From Providencia sp. PROV188 (GTDB lineage Bacteria > Pseudomonadota > Gammaproteobacteria > Enterobacterales > Enterobacteriaceae), in NCBI RefSeq assembly GCF_027595165.1, contig NZ_CP097291.1:2170001-2234000 (forward strand): a stretch of 64,000 nt of DNA. The letters are read 5' to 3'. The notes beneath the pieces are model-generated. The model did no database searches. It was not told where the DNA came from and was given only the letters and a program-made list of their open reading frames with translations. The position numbers were made by a program, and so were the translations under genes. How positions within the stretch are numbered: the first letter of the stretch is position 1; every line of letters starts with the position of its first letter. Positions 8,978-18,226 of this stretch are shown here, piece after piece.

Positions 8978-9892
8978 TCAAAGACCAAAATAGTCTCGTA
9001 ATGGGGAGGAATCGTTTAAAAACTGCGCTTCTTGACGCTGGCTCCACTGGACTTCATACCACATTAACGTCATGTATTTGACCCACGGCTCCCATTGCAG
9101 GCAGTGCTCTGCCAAACGGAATTTATCTTTATAGGCGCCATAGGTGTAGCAATATTGCGTCAAGAAATAATCTCGCTGTTCTACCGTCAAGCTATTGAAT
9201 TGAAAATAGGTTTCTAAGGACAAACCAATATCGGTATTTGCCGCATATTCCCAATCCACCAGCATTTTTGGTACCCCTTGCTCACACAGCACATTGCCCG
9301 GATGAATATCCATATGAGCGGGTGCGAGCTTTAATACCTTTGGCATTGGCGTGCGTAGAAAGCGACGATGTACCCGCTTCCAGCGTGCAGAGACTCTTTT
9401 ATTATCAATTAAATAGCCATAATGAGCAATCTCATTACGTAACGGTAATCGGTAATTTAATACGTCATGATTATGGAGCTTAGCAACGATCTCTGCCAAG
9501 TTTTTTTGAAATTCAGAGGAAAGAAATTGTTCGCAGCTAGGATGGTCTCCATCAACCCATTCCAATAATAACCAATGGGTATTACGCCAGATGACTTGAG
9601 GTGAATAAGGAAAATCTTTCAGTTGCTTAAGAATATGCGCTTCTTTACGGCGATTAACATACAACGCATTTTGCGCTTGCCCATCTGAGCGGGCGATTAA
9701 TTTGATGGAAGGAACCGTATCTTGAGTTTGAGTAGCGTATCGCTTTTCAACTAAATAGCTGCCACCTGATAACCCTGCTAATGGCGAGACTTCCCAGCAT
9801 GATGCTAAAACAGCTGGGAAGCATTCAGCAAGTAATGCAAACAGTGATGATTGATTACTCAATACTCTGTTTTCCAAACCACACAATCTCAC
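8978..9892 (-). CDS. thiK: Thiamine kinase (ThiK/YcfN family phosphotransferase)
   Basis: An aminoglycoside-phosphotransferase-fold kinase that phosphorylates thiamine in vitamin salvage. The active-site pattern PAHMDIHPGNVL (Brenner motif HxDxxxxN) and downstream VDWEYA (metal-binding Asp) are clear. The N-terminal GLSGGSYLVEK resembles the nucleotide-binding loop. The listed start is a GTG that overlaps lpoB by 38 bp. A TTG at 9862, overlapping the lpoB stop, is an alternative that gives a length closer to the 274 residues of E. coli ThiK. Either start implies translational coupling to lpoB. Its position between lpoB and nagZ supports the assignment. Confidence 0.85.
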   Translation of the reverse strand: MRLCGLENRVLSNQSSLFALLAECFPAVLASCWEVSPLAGLSGGSYLVEKRYATQTQDTVPSIKLIARSDGQAQNALYVNRRKEAHILKQLKDFPYSPQVIWRNTHWLLLEWVDGDHPSCEQFLSSEFQKNLAEIVAKLHNHDVLNYRLPLRNEIAHYGYLIDNKRVSARWKRVHRRFLRTPMPKVLKLAPAHMDIHPGNVLCEQGVPKMLVDWEYAANTDIGLSLETYFQFNSLTVEQRDYFLTQYCYTYGAYKDKFRLAEHCLQWEPWVKYMTLMWYEVQWSQRQEAQFLNDSSPLRDYFGL

Positions 9893-10448
9893 CGGTTTGC
9901 ACGTCCATTAACTGCATTTCAATGCTGCGTTCTTTAGAAGAGCCTGACATGACACTGTAAATCACATATTGCGCTTGGACGTAACGTCCTAAACCAATCG
10001 CTTTACTGCGAGTTACCAGACTATCATCCTGCGACAGTCCCAATGTTTTACGGGCAGCACTGACGACGCCTTGAGGAACCACTTTAAACTTATTGGTTTT
10101 CATGACTTCACTGGTTAATGCAGCCGTGACTGCCTGTGAAGGTAAACTTCCGCTGGTATTATTTTTGACAGAATCGACCAGCAAAACTTTGCCACTTTCA
10201 ACACCATCGTCCGCCACCATTTTCTTGACTAACGGCTGTAATGCCCCAGCCCAATCAATGGTTTGCTGCTTTGGTGGCATCGGTACTGTGTCTGTTGGTG
10301 GTGGAGGTGTTAATTCCGGCTGCTTTTCAGGCTGTTTCGGTGTTACACTCGGTTCAACTGGAACAATCGGGGGTTTAGGCCCTTGAGGGACTGACGGACA
10401 ACCTGCCAAAATAAATGCTGTTGCTGCGACCAATAAGATCCGTTTCAT
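9855..10448 (-). CDS. lpoB: Outer-membrane lipoprotein LpoB, activator of PBP1B
   Basis: A 197-residue lipoprotein (lipobox AFILAGC, Cys about residue 16). A proline-rich flexible linker (about residues 18-60, with repeated PxP and KQPEKQPE) precedes a globular domain from about residue 65. LpoB reaches through the peptidoglycan from the outer membrane to stimulate the penicillin-binding protein PBP1B. Domain order and gene neighbourhood (ycfL-lpoB-thiK-nagZ) match E. coli. It overlaps ycfL by 4 bp upstream and thiK downstream, so the group is one tight operon. Confidence 0.93.
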   Translation of the reverse strand: MKRILLVAATAFILAGCPSVPQGPKPPIVPVEPSVTPKQPEKQPELTPPPPTDTVPMPPKQQTIDWAGALQPLVKKMVADDGVESGKVLLVDSVKNNTSGSLPSQAVTAALTSEVMKTNKFKVVPQGVVSAARKTLGLSQDDSLVTRSKAIGLGRYVQAQYVIYSVMSGSSKERSIEMQLMDVQTGEIVWFGKQSIE

Positions 10449-10864
10449 TGTGACTCTCCAGCTATTGAAGGTAAGAAAACATAGATACGCGCATTACGTG
10501 CAAGCGGGGATGTTGTGACCTCTTTTAGCATCACTGACGAATTAGCAGGGATGACTTGAGATTGACTCTTTGTTGAATCCACTCTCAGTCCTTGCTCGTC
10601 ATACCAAAAGATACGATACATCACAGTGACCGGTTTCTTTTCAATATTGCTCATATTGATAGTTGCGGTCGCCGTTACACTACCGACCTTGATCACTGGT
10701 TTTTCTACAATCACGCCCGCTGCTAGCACGGAAGGCTCCATCACGATGCGCTGCTGATCATTAAATGATAACCCTGTTTTTTTATTCCAAGCACAACCAC
10801 TGAGAAACAACATGAGTAAGCTCAGTGTGGCGATGTATTTTAAGGTTGATGCAGCACGTTTCAT
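10445..10864 (-). CDS. ycfL: YcfL-family lipoprotein
   Basis: A 139-residue predicted lipoprotein with lipobox LMLFLSGC (Cys about residue 24), followed by an immunoglobulin-like beta domain (residues about 50-130). Its function is not established; E. coli YcfL sits at the same place directly before lpoB. The 4-bp overlap with lpoB (the ATGA arrangement) and the 6-bp gap from hinT point to co-expression. The assignment rests on position, length and the lipoprotein form more than on a diagnostic motif. Confidence 0.82.
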   Translation of the reverse strand: MKRAASTLKYIATLSLLMLFLSGCAWNKKTGLSFNDQQRIVMEPSVLAAGVIVEKPVIKVGSVTATATINMSNIEKKPVTVMYRIFWYDEQGLRVDSTKSQSQVIPANSSVMLKEVTTSPLARNARIYVFLPSIAGESQ

Positions 10865-10870
10865 GATGAA

Positions 10871-11221
10871 TTACTTAGCCAACAATGGGCCTAATGGACG
10901 TCCCCCCACTAAGTGCATATGAATGTGGAAGACTTCTTGCCCTGAATGCTTGTTACAGTTCATAATCAGGCGATAGCCATCTTCAGCAATCCCTTCTTCT
11001 TTCGCAATTTTCGCCGCCACGGTAAATAAGCGACCTAATGCCAGCTCATCATCGATCGTCACATCATTCACGGTTGGAATTAATTTGTTCGGAATAATCA
11101 AAATATGCGTCGGTGCTTGTGCCGCGATATCACGAAATGCAGTGACCAGTTCGTCTTGATAGACGATCTCAGACGGGATTTCACGTCGAATAATTTTACT
11201 GAAAATAGTCTCTTCTGCCAT
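10871..11221 (-). CDS. hinT: Purine nucleoside phosphoramidase HinT (HIT family)
   Basis: A 116-residue HIT-family hydrolase that cleaves adenosine 5'-phosphoramidates and related lysyl-adenylates. The histidine triad is visible as [10 protein letters not shown] near residue 100, with the N-terminal half [21 protein letters not shown] typical of HinT. Length agrees with E. coli HinT (119). It stands 33 bp from the TatD-family gene. In E. coli, ptsG and fhuE intervene here; they are absent in this genome. Confidence 0.95.
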   Translation of the reverse strand: MAEETIFSKIIRREIPSEIVYQDELVTAFRDIAAQAPTHILIIPNKLIPTVNDVTIDDELALGRLFTVAAKIAKEEGIAEDGYRLIMNCNKHSGQEVFHIHMHLVGGRPLGPLLAK

Positions 11222-11254
11222 GACAAATTCCTTAATAATTTAATCGTTATCTAT

Positions 11255-12037
11255 TTATTGCCCAACGTGTAAATGGAATAAACGGTTGAAGTTTTCTGTG
11301 GTAATTTGTGCCATTTCCTCAACACTCACCCCTTTCAATACAGCCATATACTCCACCACATCACGCACATACGCAGGTTGGTTCTCTTTACCACGATGCG
11401 GTACTGGGGCTAAATAAGGTGAATCTGTTTCCACTAAAATTCTATCTAATGGCACAACTCGCGCTGCTTCTCGGATCTGTTCAGCATTACGGAACGTGAC
11501 AATACCAGAAAAAGAGATATACATCCCTAAATCCAGTAAATCGATGGCCGTTTGTTGGTCTTCCGTAAAGCAATGCAACACACCGCCACACTCGTCAACT
11601 TTCTCTTCACGTAAAATAGTCAGTGTATCTTCTCGAGCGGAACGAGTATGCACAATCACGGGCTTATTCACTTGACGACCAATACGAATATGCTGACGAA
11701 ATGACTCTTGCTGTAGTGCCGCATTCTCTTGCTGATAATAGTAATCTAAGCCCGTTTCACCGAGCGCGACCACTTCACTGCCCGCCGCTAATTGCGCCAA
11801 TTTTTCAAAATCATAACCTTCATCCAAGTTCAATGGATGAATACCGCAAGAAAACGCGACATTGTCGCGCTTTCCAATTAACTGTTTCATGCTTTCAAAA
11901 CCTGGCAAAGTGGTTGCCACGGCTAACATAAAGCCGACATCTCGTGCAGATGCCTTTGCAATAACATCATCGACGTTAGTGTGTAGTTTTTCGTAATCTA
12001 AACAATCGAGATGGCAGTGTGAATCAACAACAAACAT
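11255..12037 (-). CDS. ycfH: TatD-family metal-dependent hydrolase YcfH
   Basis: A 260-residue TIM-barrel metallohydrolase of the TatD DNase family. Metal ligands are seen in DSHCHLD (residues 5-11), GETGLDYYY, VIVHTRSA, LHCFTE and ETDSPYLAP. Family members have 3'-5' DNA exonuclease or related activity. The gene directly follows holB with a 12-bp gap, as in E. coli, and probably belongs to the tmk-holB transcription unit. Confidence 0.92.
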   Translation of the reverse strand: MFVVDSHCHLDCLDYEKLHTNVDDVIAKASARDVGFMLAVATTLPGFESMKQLIGKRDNVAFSCGIHPLNLDEGYDFEKLAQLAAGSEVVALGETGLDYYYQQENAALQQESFRQHIRIGRQVNKPVIVHTRSAREDTLTILREEKVDECGGVLHCFTEDQQTAIDLLDLGMYISFSGIVTFRNAEQIREAARVVPLDRILVETDSPYLAPVPHRGKENQPAYVRDVVEYMAVLKGVSVEEMAQITTENFNRLFHLHVGQ

Positions 12038-12049
12038 AGTCTACTCTTT

Positions 12050-13045
12050 TTATCTTGAAGGCGAAGCGAATAACGCTTCCCAGTGTAATAATTGGTTGGT
12101 CAGGATCAATTCCTGATTCAGTGCAGGCACGGTTAATAGCTGGTAACGACACCCTTGCCACTGGCTATACACATCCAATAGCTGCGAGCTGCTCATGGAT
12201 GTAGCCAACAAAGTGACGCACGCCATTTTATCTTGGTTAACAACATATTGCCCTGCTTTTTGCTGCAATTTTATGCCATCGGCAATTAACCCGAGTAGCC
12301 AATTAATGCATTCAGGTCCATTGTCAGTATTTAACGCTGGCAAAAGCTTTAAAAAATCTTTCTGACGTAAGCTCTGCTCTAACTCATTGCACAATAGCTG
12401 ACGTCGTTGCCACTGCTCCGGCTTAAGCAACTGTAATGCGGCAACAGGAGCACCTTGACACAATGTTAACGCAGTCACAGCATCTTCTGCGGATAAGCCC
12501 GCCTGCTGTTTTTGCAGCCAATACAACGCAACTTGCTGATCCGGTGCAGGTAAAAAATGAGTTAAACAGCGACTTCTTAATGTCGCCAGCAAACTATCAA
12601 TTTTTTCACAACCTAATAAAAAGTAGGTTTGCCCTGCGGGCTCTTCTAAGGTTTTGAGCAGCGCATTAGCCGCGGCATCCGTCAGTGCTTGTGCATCGGG
12701 AATGGAAATGACTTTTGCACCACTTTGCTGTGCATGACCACTTAACGTTTCTGTCAGTTTACGAACCGCATCAACACTGATGGTTGTTTTCCCTTTTTCA
12801 GGCTCTAGAACATGATAATCAGGATGTGTACCTGCCAACATTAAGCGGCAGCTATGGCACTCTCCACAGCTTTTTAAACCGTCTTTATCTTGGCAAATCA
12901 ACCAACGGCTCACGCCATAGCTTAATGCCTCAGCCCCATTGCCCGCTATTGAGTGAATCAACAACGCGTGGTGTCCACGTCCTGCTTGATAGGCGCTAAT
13001 TAATTGACGATAAGTCTCATTAAGCCACGGATACCAATTCATCAT
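12050..13045 (-). CDS. holB: DNA polymerase III delta' subunit
   Basis: A 331-residue clamp-loader subunit, a AAA+-like protein without its own catalytic ATP hydrolysis. The zinc-binding cysteine cluster CQDKDGLKSCGECHSC is at residues about 51-66. A conserved LLKTLEEP (sensor region) and LATLRSRC follow. HolB works with HolA and DnaX to load the beta clamp. It lies 7 bp after tmk, in the conserved pabC-mltG-tmk-holB order. Confidence 0.95.
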   Translation of the reverse strand: MMNWYPWLNETYRQLISAYQAGRGHHALLIHSIAGNGAEALSYGVSRWLICQDKDGLKSCGECHSCRLMLAGTHPDYHVLEPEKGKTTISVDAVRKLTETLSGHAQQSGAKVISIPDAQALTDAAANALLKTLEEPAGQTYFLLGCEKIDSLLATLRSRCLTHFLPAPDQQVALYWLQKQQAGLSAEDAVTALTLCQGAPVAALQLLKPEQWQRRQLLCNELEQSLRQKDFLKLLPALNTDNGPECINWLLGLIADGIKLQQKAGQYVVNQDKMACVTLLATSMSSSQLLDVYSQWQGCRYQLLTVPALNQELILTNQLLHWEALFASPSR

Positions 13046-13052
13046 TAGTGCC

Positions 13053-13679
13053 TTATTTTGCCAGCCACGTCAGTAAAGTACTGCGAATATCGGCTTGCAC
13101 CTGTTCAATATTTTGGCTCGCATCGATGGTTAAAATCGTGTCGTCTGCCGCTGCCAATTCTAAATAACGCGCTCGAGTACGTTCAAAGAAAGCCAGTGAT
13201 TCTTTCTCAATACGGTCTAATTCACCGCGAGAGCGGGCGCGTTGTAAACCCAATTCTGGCGGTAAATCTAAATAGAGCGTCAGTGCAGGTTTAAATTCAC
13301 CAAGGACGAGGTCTCTTAATGAAGCCATTAAATGGCGGTCGATTTCACGGCCACCACCTTGATAAGCTTGGGAGGATAAATCGTGTCTGTCACCGATAAC
13401 CCATTTTCCTGCAGAAAGCGCAGGCTTGATGACGGTATCAACTAACTGAACACGCGCCGCGTACAACATTAATAGCTCAGCTTTGTCGGTGACTCTATCA
13501 CCTTCAATGCCTTGCTTTATCAATTCACGTAGTTTTTCCGCAAGCGGCGTACCACCCGGTTCACGGGTAAACACCATATCATGGATGCCAGCTTGTTTTA
13601 ATGTGTCAACAACGGTATTGATTGCCGTCGTTTTACCCGCACCTTCTAATCCTTCAATAACAATAAATTGGTTTTTCAT
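13053..13679 (-). CDS. tmk: Thymidylate kinase
   Basis: Phosphorylates dTMP to dTDP for DNA synthesis. The P-loop is GLEGAGKTT, the dTMP-binding segment [14 protein letters not shown], and [16 protein letters not shown] the DRY/H-type catalytic stretch; a LID region ([12 protein letters not shown]) is also present. I place the start at ATG 13679 ([13 protein letters not shown]), which matches the E. coli N-terminus. The longer frame starts at a TTG overlapping the mltG stop. The gene is 8 bp from mltG. Confidence 0.94.
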   Translation of the reverse strand: MKNQFIVIEGLEGAGKTTAINTVVDTLKQAGIHDMVFTREPGGTPLAEKLRELIKQGIEGDRVTDKAELLMLYAARVQLVDTVIKPALSAGKWVIGDRHDLSSQAYQGGGREIDRHLMASLRDLVLGEFKPALTLYLDLPPELGLQRARSRGELDRIEKESLAFFERTRARYLELAAADDTILTIDASQNIEQVQADIRSTLLTWLAK

Positions 13680-13687
13680 TTCGTTTA

Positions 13688-14710
13688 TCAATTCTTTTGC
13701 TCAATTTGTCGGTAAACCTTAACAGCGCGGTTATGGTCGTTAAGATTGCGACTAAAAGTATGTCCGCCTGTACCGTCGGCGACAAAGTATAAATAATCTG
13801 TTTTTGCTGGATGAGCTGCCGCTTTTATCGAAGCCAGACCCGGCATGGCAATTGGTGTTGGCGGTAAACCATCGATTTTATACGTGTTATACGCGGTATA
13901 GTTATCCAAATCACTACGGTAAATTTTACCACGATAGTTTTCCCCTAACCCGTAGATAACCGTAGGATCTGTTTGTAAGCGCATATTTTTCTTCAAGCGA
14001 TTCACAAACACCGAAGCAACCTGCGCACGTTCGTTGTCCACGCCAGTCTCTTTTTCAACAATCGATGCCATGATCAACATTTCATAGGCATTCTTATAGG
14101 GTAGATCTTTATCGCGACCTTTCCACTCTTCGTCCACCGCAGCTTGCATGCGTTTATAAGCGCGCTTGAGTATCTCAACGTCGCTGGTTCCCGCAGTGTA
14201 TAAATAGGTATCGGGGTATAACCAACCTTCGAGGTTATCTCCCTCTTTAAAATCCAGCATGGCATAAAGCTCAGTTGGCGTAGCATCTTGAGTTTTATGT
14301 TGCATATAGGGAGCATCACGCAAAATATTGCTCCAATCAGCCAATTTGTTACCTTCAATAAAACGAATACTAAATTGTGCTTCTTTTCCACTGGCGATCA
14401 ACGCTAATAATTGCTCCACAGTCATATTTGGCTGTAAGCGATAGGTGCCCGCTTTGAATTGAGCTAATTCAGGACGCGCTTTAAGAAGAAGTTGGAAATT
14501 ATGCCCTTCTTCAATGAATTTTTCTTTGATAAGCAACGCTTCTAAGGCCACTCGCCCTGTTCCAGAAGGCACAGTAAAAATTGTTTCTTGGACAATGTTT
14601 ATGGGCTTTTTCGCATAATCAAGAATTTGGCGATATTGCAGATACACCACAATCGCGCCAATAACCGCAAGGACAAAGACAATCAGTGTTATTTTTTTCG
14701 CTAATTTCAT
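13688..14710 (-). CDS. mltG: Endolytic murein transglycosylase MltG
   Basis: A 340-residue inner-membrane protein of the YceG family that cleaves nascent glycan strands and sets their length. One N-terminal transmembrane segment covers residues about 7-25 ([18 protein letters not shown]). The catalytic region carries the conserved ASIVEKETG motif near residue 218, whose glutamate is the active-site residue, and the downstream [12 protein letters not shown]. Position between pabC and tmk agrees with E. coli. Confidence 0.95.
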   Translation of the reverse strand: MKLAKKITLIVFVLAVIGAIVVYLQYRQILDYAKKPINIVQETIFTVPSGTGRVALEALLIKEKFIEEGHNFQLLLKARPELAQFKAGTYRLQPNMTVEQLLALIASGKEAQFSIRFIEGNKLADWSNILRDAPYMQHKTQDATPTELYAMLDFKEGDNLEGWLYPDTYLYTAGTSDVEILKRAYKRMQAAVDEEWKGRDKDLPYKNAYEMLIMASIVEKETGVDNERAQVASVFVNRLKKNMRLQTDPTVIYGLGENYRGKIYRSDLDNYTAYNTYKIDGLPPTPIAMPGLASIKAAAHPAKTDYLYFVADGTGGHTFSRNLNDHNRAVKVYRQIEQKN

Positions 14711-14788
14711 TATGGGTCACTTAAGTGCATTGTTTGTCGATGAATAATTGTTTGTCGATGAATGATATAAGTTAAATAGTTATCAGCT

Positions 14789-15616
14789 TTAAATTTGTCG
14801 CTGTAATAGTAAATACTCAAACAGTTCTCTTGATTGATAACGGATTGTTTTATCTTCTGAAAACCGAATACTTTTCACCGGTAAAACAGGCATTAAAGCA
14901 TTGCAAATAATCACTTCATCACATTGAGTCAAAATGGCGGGAAAGCGCTCGACTTCTGCCAGATGGTACTGACTATTATTGAGCTGTGCTATGATCTTTT
15001 GTCTCATTAATCCATTGACGCCGGAGTGACTAAGAATCGGAGTGTAAACATCACGCCCTATACGCCAAAAAATATTGGCGCTACAGCATTCAACGATGGC
15101 GCCATTCGTATCTAACACCACGGCCTCGTCTAATTTTGCATCATCAATTTCTTGGCGGATCAACACTTGCTCTAATCGATTTAAGTGCTTCATGCCAGCT
15201 AAGAGTGGATTGCGGCTTAATGGAATTTGACTGAGCAACAACGACGCCCCTTGGCACTGTAATGCTGCGTAGTGTTTTGGGAAAGGAGAAACCATCACGA
15301 TAATTGTCGGATGTTCAAATCCTTGAGAGCTATAACCTCGACCGCCCTGACCACGACTTAACATGACTTTCACCACAAACTCTTCATCCGTTTGCTGCTC
15401 ACAAACCTCTTCAATATGTCGCGTCAGTTGTGGCCAATCTATCACCGGTAATTTGAGACGAGCAGAATCCTGCTGTAGGCGTAAAATGTGCTTATCTAAC
15501 ATCTTTGCTTGTTGATTCACACCATGGATAGTCGTAAAGCAGCCATCACCAAAGGCGATAGCGCGATCGGTAATATCAATTTGTTGACAAGAAACCCTGT
15601 TAACCCAATAAGTCAT
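14789..15616 (-). CDS. pabC: Aminodeoxychorismate lyase PabC
   Basis: A PLP-dependent fold-type IV enzyme that releases pyruvate from aminodeoxychorismate to form p-aminobenzoate for folate. Visible family stretches are DRAIAFGDGCFTT, SRGQGGRGYS, the lysine-bearing AGMKHLNRLEQVLIRQE and SGVNGLMRQ. I prefer ATG 15616 over ATG 15622. It aligns with the E. coli N-terminus and leaves room for the weak AAGAA Shine-Dalgarno. The gene is about 150 bp downstream of fabF, beyond a terminator, so it probably has its own promoter. Confidence 0.93.
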   Translation of the reverse strand: MTYWVNRVSCQQIDITDRAIAFGDGCFTTIHGVNQQAKMLDKHILRLQQDSARLKLPVIDWPQLTRHIEEVCEQQTDEEFVVKVMLSRGQGGRGYSSQGFEHPTIIVMVSPFPKHYAALQCQGASLLLSQIPLSRNPLLAGMKHLNRLEQVLIRQEIDDAKLDEAVVLDTNGAIVECCSANIFWRIGRDVYTPILSHSGVNGLMRQKIIAQLNNSQYHLAEVERFPAILTQCDEVIICNALMPVLPVKSIRFSEDKTIRYQSRELFEYLLLQRQI

Positions 15617-15713
15617 GACCATTTCTTATAATAAAAGCTGATAAATCAGGCAGTAACATAGTGTGTAATATCATAAACTAAAGCAAAGAGTACTGCAAAA
15701 AGAAGGTAAAAAT

Positions 15714-15742
15714 AAAGCCCCAGTATCAAAGACACTGGAGCT
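15714..15742 (-). terminator. Terminator after fabF
   Basis: A 10-bp stem with one internal mismatch (AAGCcCCAGT with ACTGGaGCTT) and a 9-nt loop. On the minus strand it runs into TTTATTTTTACC. It separates fabF from pabC. Confidence 0.75.
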
Positions 15743-15764
15743 TAGAAATGCACGGTATTATTGA

Positions 15765-17015
15765 TTATTCCGCGTGATAACGACGGAAAATTAAGGAACC
15801 GTTAGTACCACCAAAGCCGAATGAGTTACACAGAGCATACTCCATGTTTTCAACTTTACGGGCTTCACCCGGAACAAAATCAAGCTTACAACCCTCATCA
15901 GGATTATCTAAGTTGATTGTTGGTGGAATGATTTGGTCACACAGAGACAGAATAGTAAAGATAGATTCAATCGCACCCGCAGCACCTAATAAGTGACCTG
16001 TCATGGATTTTGTTGAACTGACTAATACATTCGTGTCTTCACCAAATACAGAGATAACCGCTTGCGCTTCCGCTAAGTCACCTGCTGGTGTTGATGTACC
16101 GTGAGCATTGATATAGCCAATATCACTTGGCTTAATGCCTGCATCATTTAGCGCATTCACCATCGCTAATGCAGCGCCTTCACCATTTTCTGGTGGTGAC
16201 GTCATGTGGTAAGCATCACTGCTCATACCAAAGCCTGCGACTTCTGCGTAAATTTTCGCACCACGCGCTTTAGCATGTTCATATTCTTCAAGTACGATAA
16301 CCCCTGCACCATCACCCAGAACAAAACCGTCACGGTCTTTGTCCCATGGGCGACTAGCCGCTTGTGGGTCATCATTACGGGTTGATAATGCACGTGCTGC
16401 ACCAAAGCCAGCGACACCTAATGGTGTTGTTGCTTTTTCGGCACCACCTGCCAACATCACATCAGCATCACCATACGCAATCATACGTGCTGCGTGCCCA
16501 ATATTATGAACACCAGAGGTACATGCAGTAGCGATTGAGATGCTAGGACCACGAAAGCCATACATAATGCTTAAGTGACCAGCAACCATATTGATGATTG
16601 TTGAAGGTACGAAGAATGGGCTCACTTTACGAGGACCGCCGTGTAACATAGATTCACAGTTGTCTTGAATGAGACCTAACCCGCCAATACCAGAACCAAT
16701 CGCCAAACCGATACGAGTAGCATTGGCTTCTGTTACTTCCAATTCAGCATCTTTGATAGCTTGATAGCCCGCAGCAATACCGTATTGAATAAATGGGTCC
16801 ATCTTCTTCGCATCTTTGCGAGAGATGTCAAAATCTTCGTAGTTGAAATCTTTTACTAAGCCAGCAAATTTAGTTGCGTGGTTAGTAGTATCAAAATGAT
16901 CGATTAGGCTGATACCACTCTGTCCGTCACAAACAGCTTTCCATGATGACTCAACTGCGTTGCCGACAGGAGATAACATGCCCAGTCCGGTTACGACTAC
17001 ACGACGCTTAGACAC
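15765..17015 (-). CDS. fabF: Beta-ketoacyl-ACP synthase II
   Basis: A 416-residue condensing enzyme that elongates acyl-ACPs and controls temperature-dependent cis-vaccenate formation. The active-site Cys is in [13 protein letters not shown] and the catalytic histidines are in [11 protein letters not shown] and [14 protein letters not shown], with a C-terminal NSFGFGGTN loop. It starts with GTG, preceded at good spacing by GGAGG, so the GTG is convincing. It follows acpP after a 78-bp gap that holds a hairpin. Confidence 0.97.
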   Translation of the reverse strand: MSKRRVVVTGLGMLSPVGNAVESSWKAVCDGQSGISLIDHFDTTNHATKFAGLVKDFNYEDFDISRKDAKKMDPFIQYGIAAGYQAIKDAELEVTEANATRIGLAIGSGIGGLGLIQDNCESMLHGGPRKVSPFFVPSTIINMVAGHLSIMYGFRGPSISIATACTSGVHNIGHAARMIAYGDADVMLAGGAEKATTPLGVAGFGAARALSTRNDDPQAASRPWDKDRDGFVLGDGAGVIVLEEYEHAKARGAKIYAEVAGFGMSSDAYHMTSPPENGEGAALAMVNALNDAGIKPSDIGYINAHGTSTPAGDLAEAQAVISVFGEDTNVLVSSTKSMTGHLLGAAGAIESIFTILSLCDQIIPPTINLDNPDEGCKLDFVPGEARKVENMEYALCNSFGFGGTNGSLIFRRYHAE

Positions 17016-17054
17016 GTATGTCCTCCAAGGAGGGAATTAGTTACAAAAGAAACA

Positions 17055-17076
17055 TAGGCGATCGAATGATCGCCTA
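17055..17076 (-). terminator. Intercistronic hairpin between acpP and fabF (possible attenuator)
   Basis: A perfect 9-bp stem TAGGCGATC/GATCGCCTA with a GAAT (plus) or ATTC (minus) loop. On the minus strand it leads into TGTTTCTTTTGT, which is U-rich but not an ideal tract. This suits partial termination or 3'-end stabilisation of the very abundant acpP message ahead of fabF. Confidence 0.55.
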
Positions 17077-17093
17077 GATAAGTTTTACCGCTA

Positions 17094-17327
17094 TTACTCA
17101 GATGCTTTGACGTAGTCAATTGCAGCCTGTACTGTAGTGATCTTTTCAGCTTCTTCGTCAGGGATTTCGCAATCGAACTCTTCTTCCAGAGCCATAACCA
17201 GTTCTACTGTGTCAAGAGAATCAGCGCCCAAGTCATCAACAAATGAAGCTGTATTCACAACTTCTTCCTCTTTAACACCCAGTTGTTCAACGATGATTTT
17301 CTTAACGCGTTCTTCGATAGTGCTCAT
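17094..17327 (-). CDS. acpP: Acyl carrier protein
   Basis: A 77-residue, highly acidic four-helix carrier. The phosphopantetheine attachment serine lies in the invariant [10 protein letters not shown] motif (Ser37 counting Met, Ser36 mature). It carries acyl intermediates for fatty-acid, lipid A and lipoate synthesis. The sequence is almost identical to E. coli AcpP. Its position between fabG and fabF is canonical. Confidence 0.99.
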   Translation of the reverse strand: MSTIEERVKKIIVEQLGVKEEEVVNTASFVDDLGADSLDTVELVMALEEEFDCEIPDEEAEKITTVQAAIDYVKASE

Positions 17328-17483
17328 ACTATTAAAATTCCTATCAAAACTCGCTTTCGCGATGGTTTTCGTAGTTTATGAAATACAGGAAAAGATACAA
17401 CCCAATCCCGGCTGTGGAAACCATTATTTTGCATAATTTTGTATTAGATAACACAAAAATATGCAAATGGTTCCCTCATTTCT

Positions 17484-18218
17484 TTAGATCATGTACATGC
17501 CACCATTGACATGCAATGTTTCACCTGTGATGTAAGCAGCTTCGTCAGAAGCTAAAAATGCTACAGCACTGGCAATTTCTTGTGCATCACCCAGTCTATT
17601 CGCAGGAACCTGAGATAAAATGCCTGCACGTTGTTCGTCTGTCAATGCCTTAGTCATATCAGTTTCGATAAAACCAGGCGCTACAACGTTAACAGTGATA
17701 CCACGAGAAGCGACTTCTCGAGCTAATGATTTACTAAAACCAATCAGCCCAGCTTTCGCTGCCGCGTAGTTTGTTTGTCCCGCATTTCCCATGACACCCA
17801 CAACAGATGCGATAGAAATAATACGCCCACAACGCTTTTTCATCATGGCACGCAAAACGGATTTAGACAAACGGTAAACGGATGAAAGATTCGTGTCAAT
17901 AATATCTTGCCACTCATCATCCTTCATACGCATCAATAAGTTATCACGCGTAATACCAGCATTATTAACTAAAATATCAATTTCGCCAAATTCCGCACGG
18001 ATCTGGGTCAATGTTTCTTCAATTGATGCTGGATCTGTCACGTTTAACGCTAAGCCTTTACCTTTGCCATCTAAATAGGCAGTAATTGCTTGCGCGCCTT
18101 TTTCGCTTGTTGCAGTACCGATAACGGTCGCACCGCGTGCAGTCAAGGTTAAAGCAATCGCTTTACCGATCCCACGGCTAGCACCAGTTACCAGTGCAAT
18201 TTTTCCTTCAAAGCTCAT
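17484..18218 (-). CDS. fabG: 3-oxoacyl-ACP reductase
   Basis: A 244-residue NADPH-dependent short-chain dehydrogenase that performs the first reduction of each fatty-acid cycle. The cofactor glycine motif is TGASRGIG (residues about 12-19), NNAG lies near residue 86, and the catalytic tetrad includes Ser in IISIASVVG and the YAAAK motif. It is 8 bp downstream of fabD. A 156-bp gap to acpP may carry the separate acpP promoter. Confidence 0.98.
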   Translation of the reverse strand: MSFEGKIALVTGASRGIGKAIALTLTARGATVIGTATSEKGAQAITAYLDGKGKGLALNVTDPASIEETLTQIRAEFGEIDILVNNAGITRDNLLMRMKDDEWQDIIDTNLSSVYRLSKSVLRAMMKKRCGRIISIASVVGVMGNAGQTNYAAAKAGLIGFSKSLAREVASRGITVNVVAPGFIETDMTKALTDEQRAGILSQVPANRLGDAQEIASAVAFLASDEAAYITGETLHVNGGMYMI

Positions 18219-18226
18219 TGTCGTCC

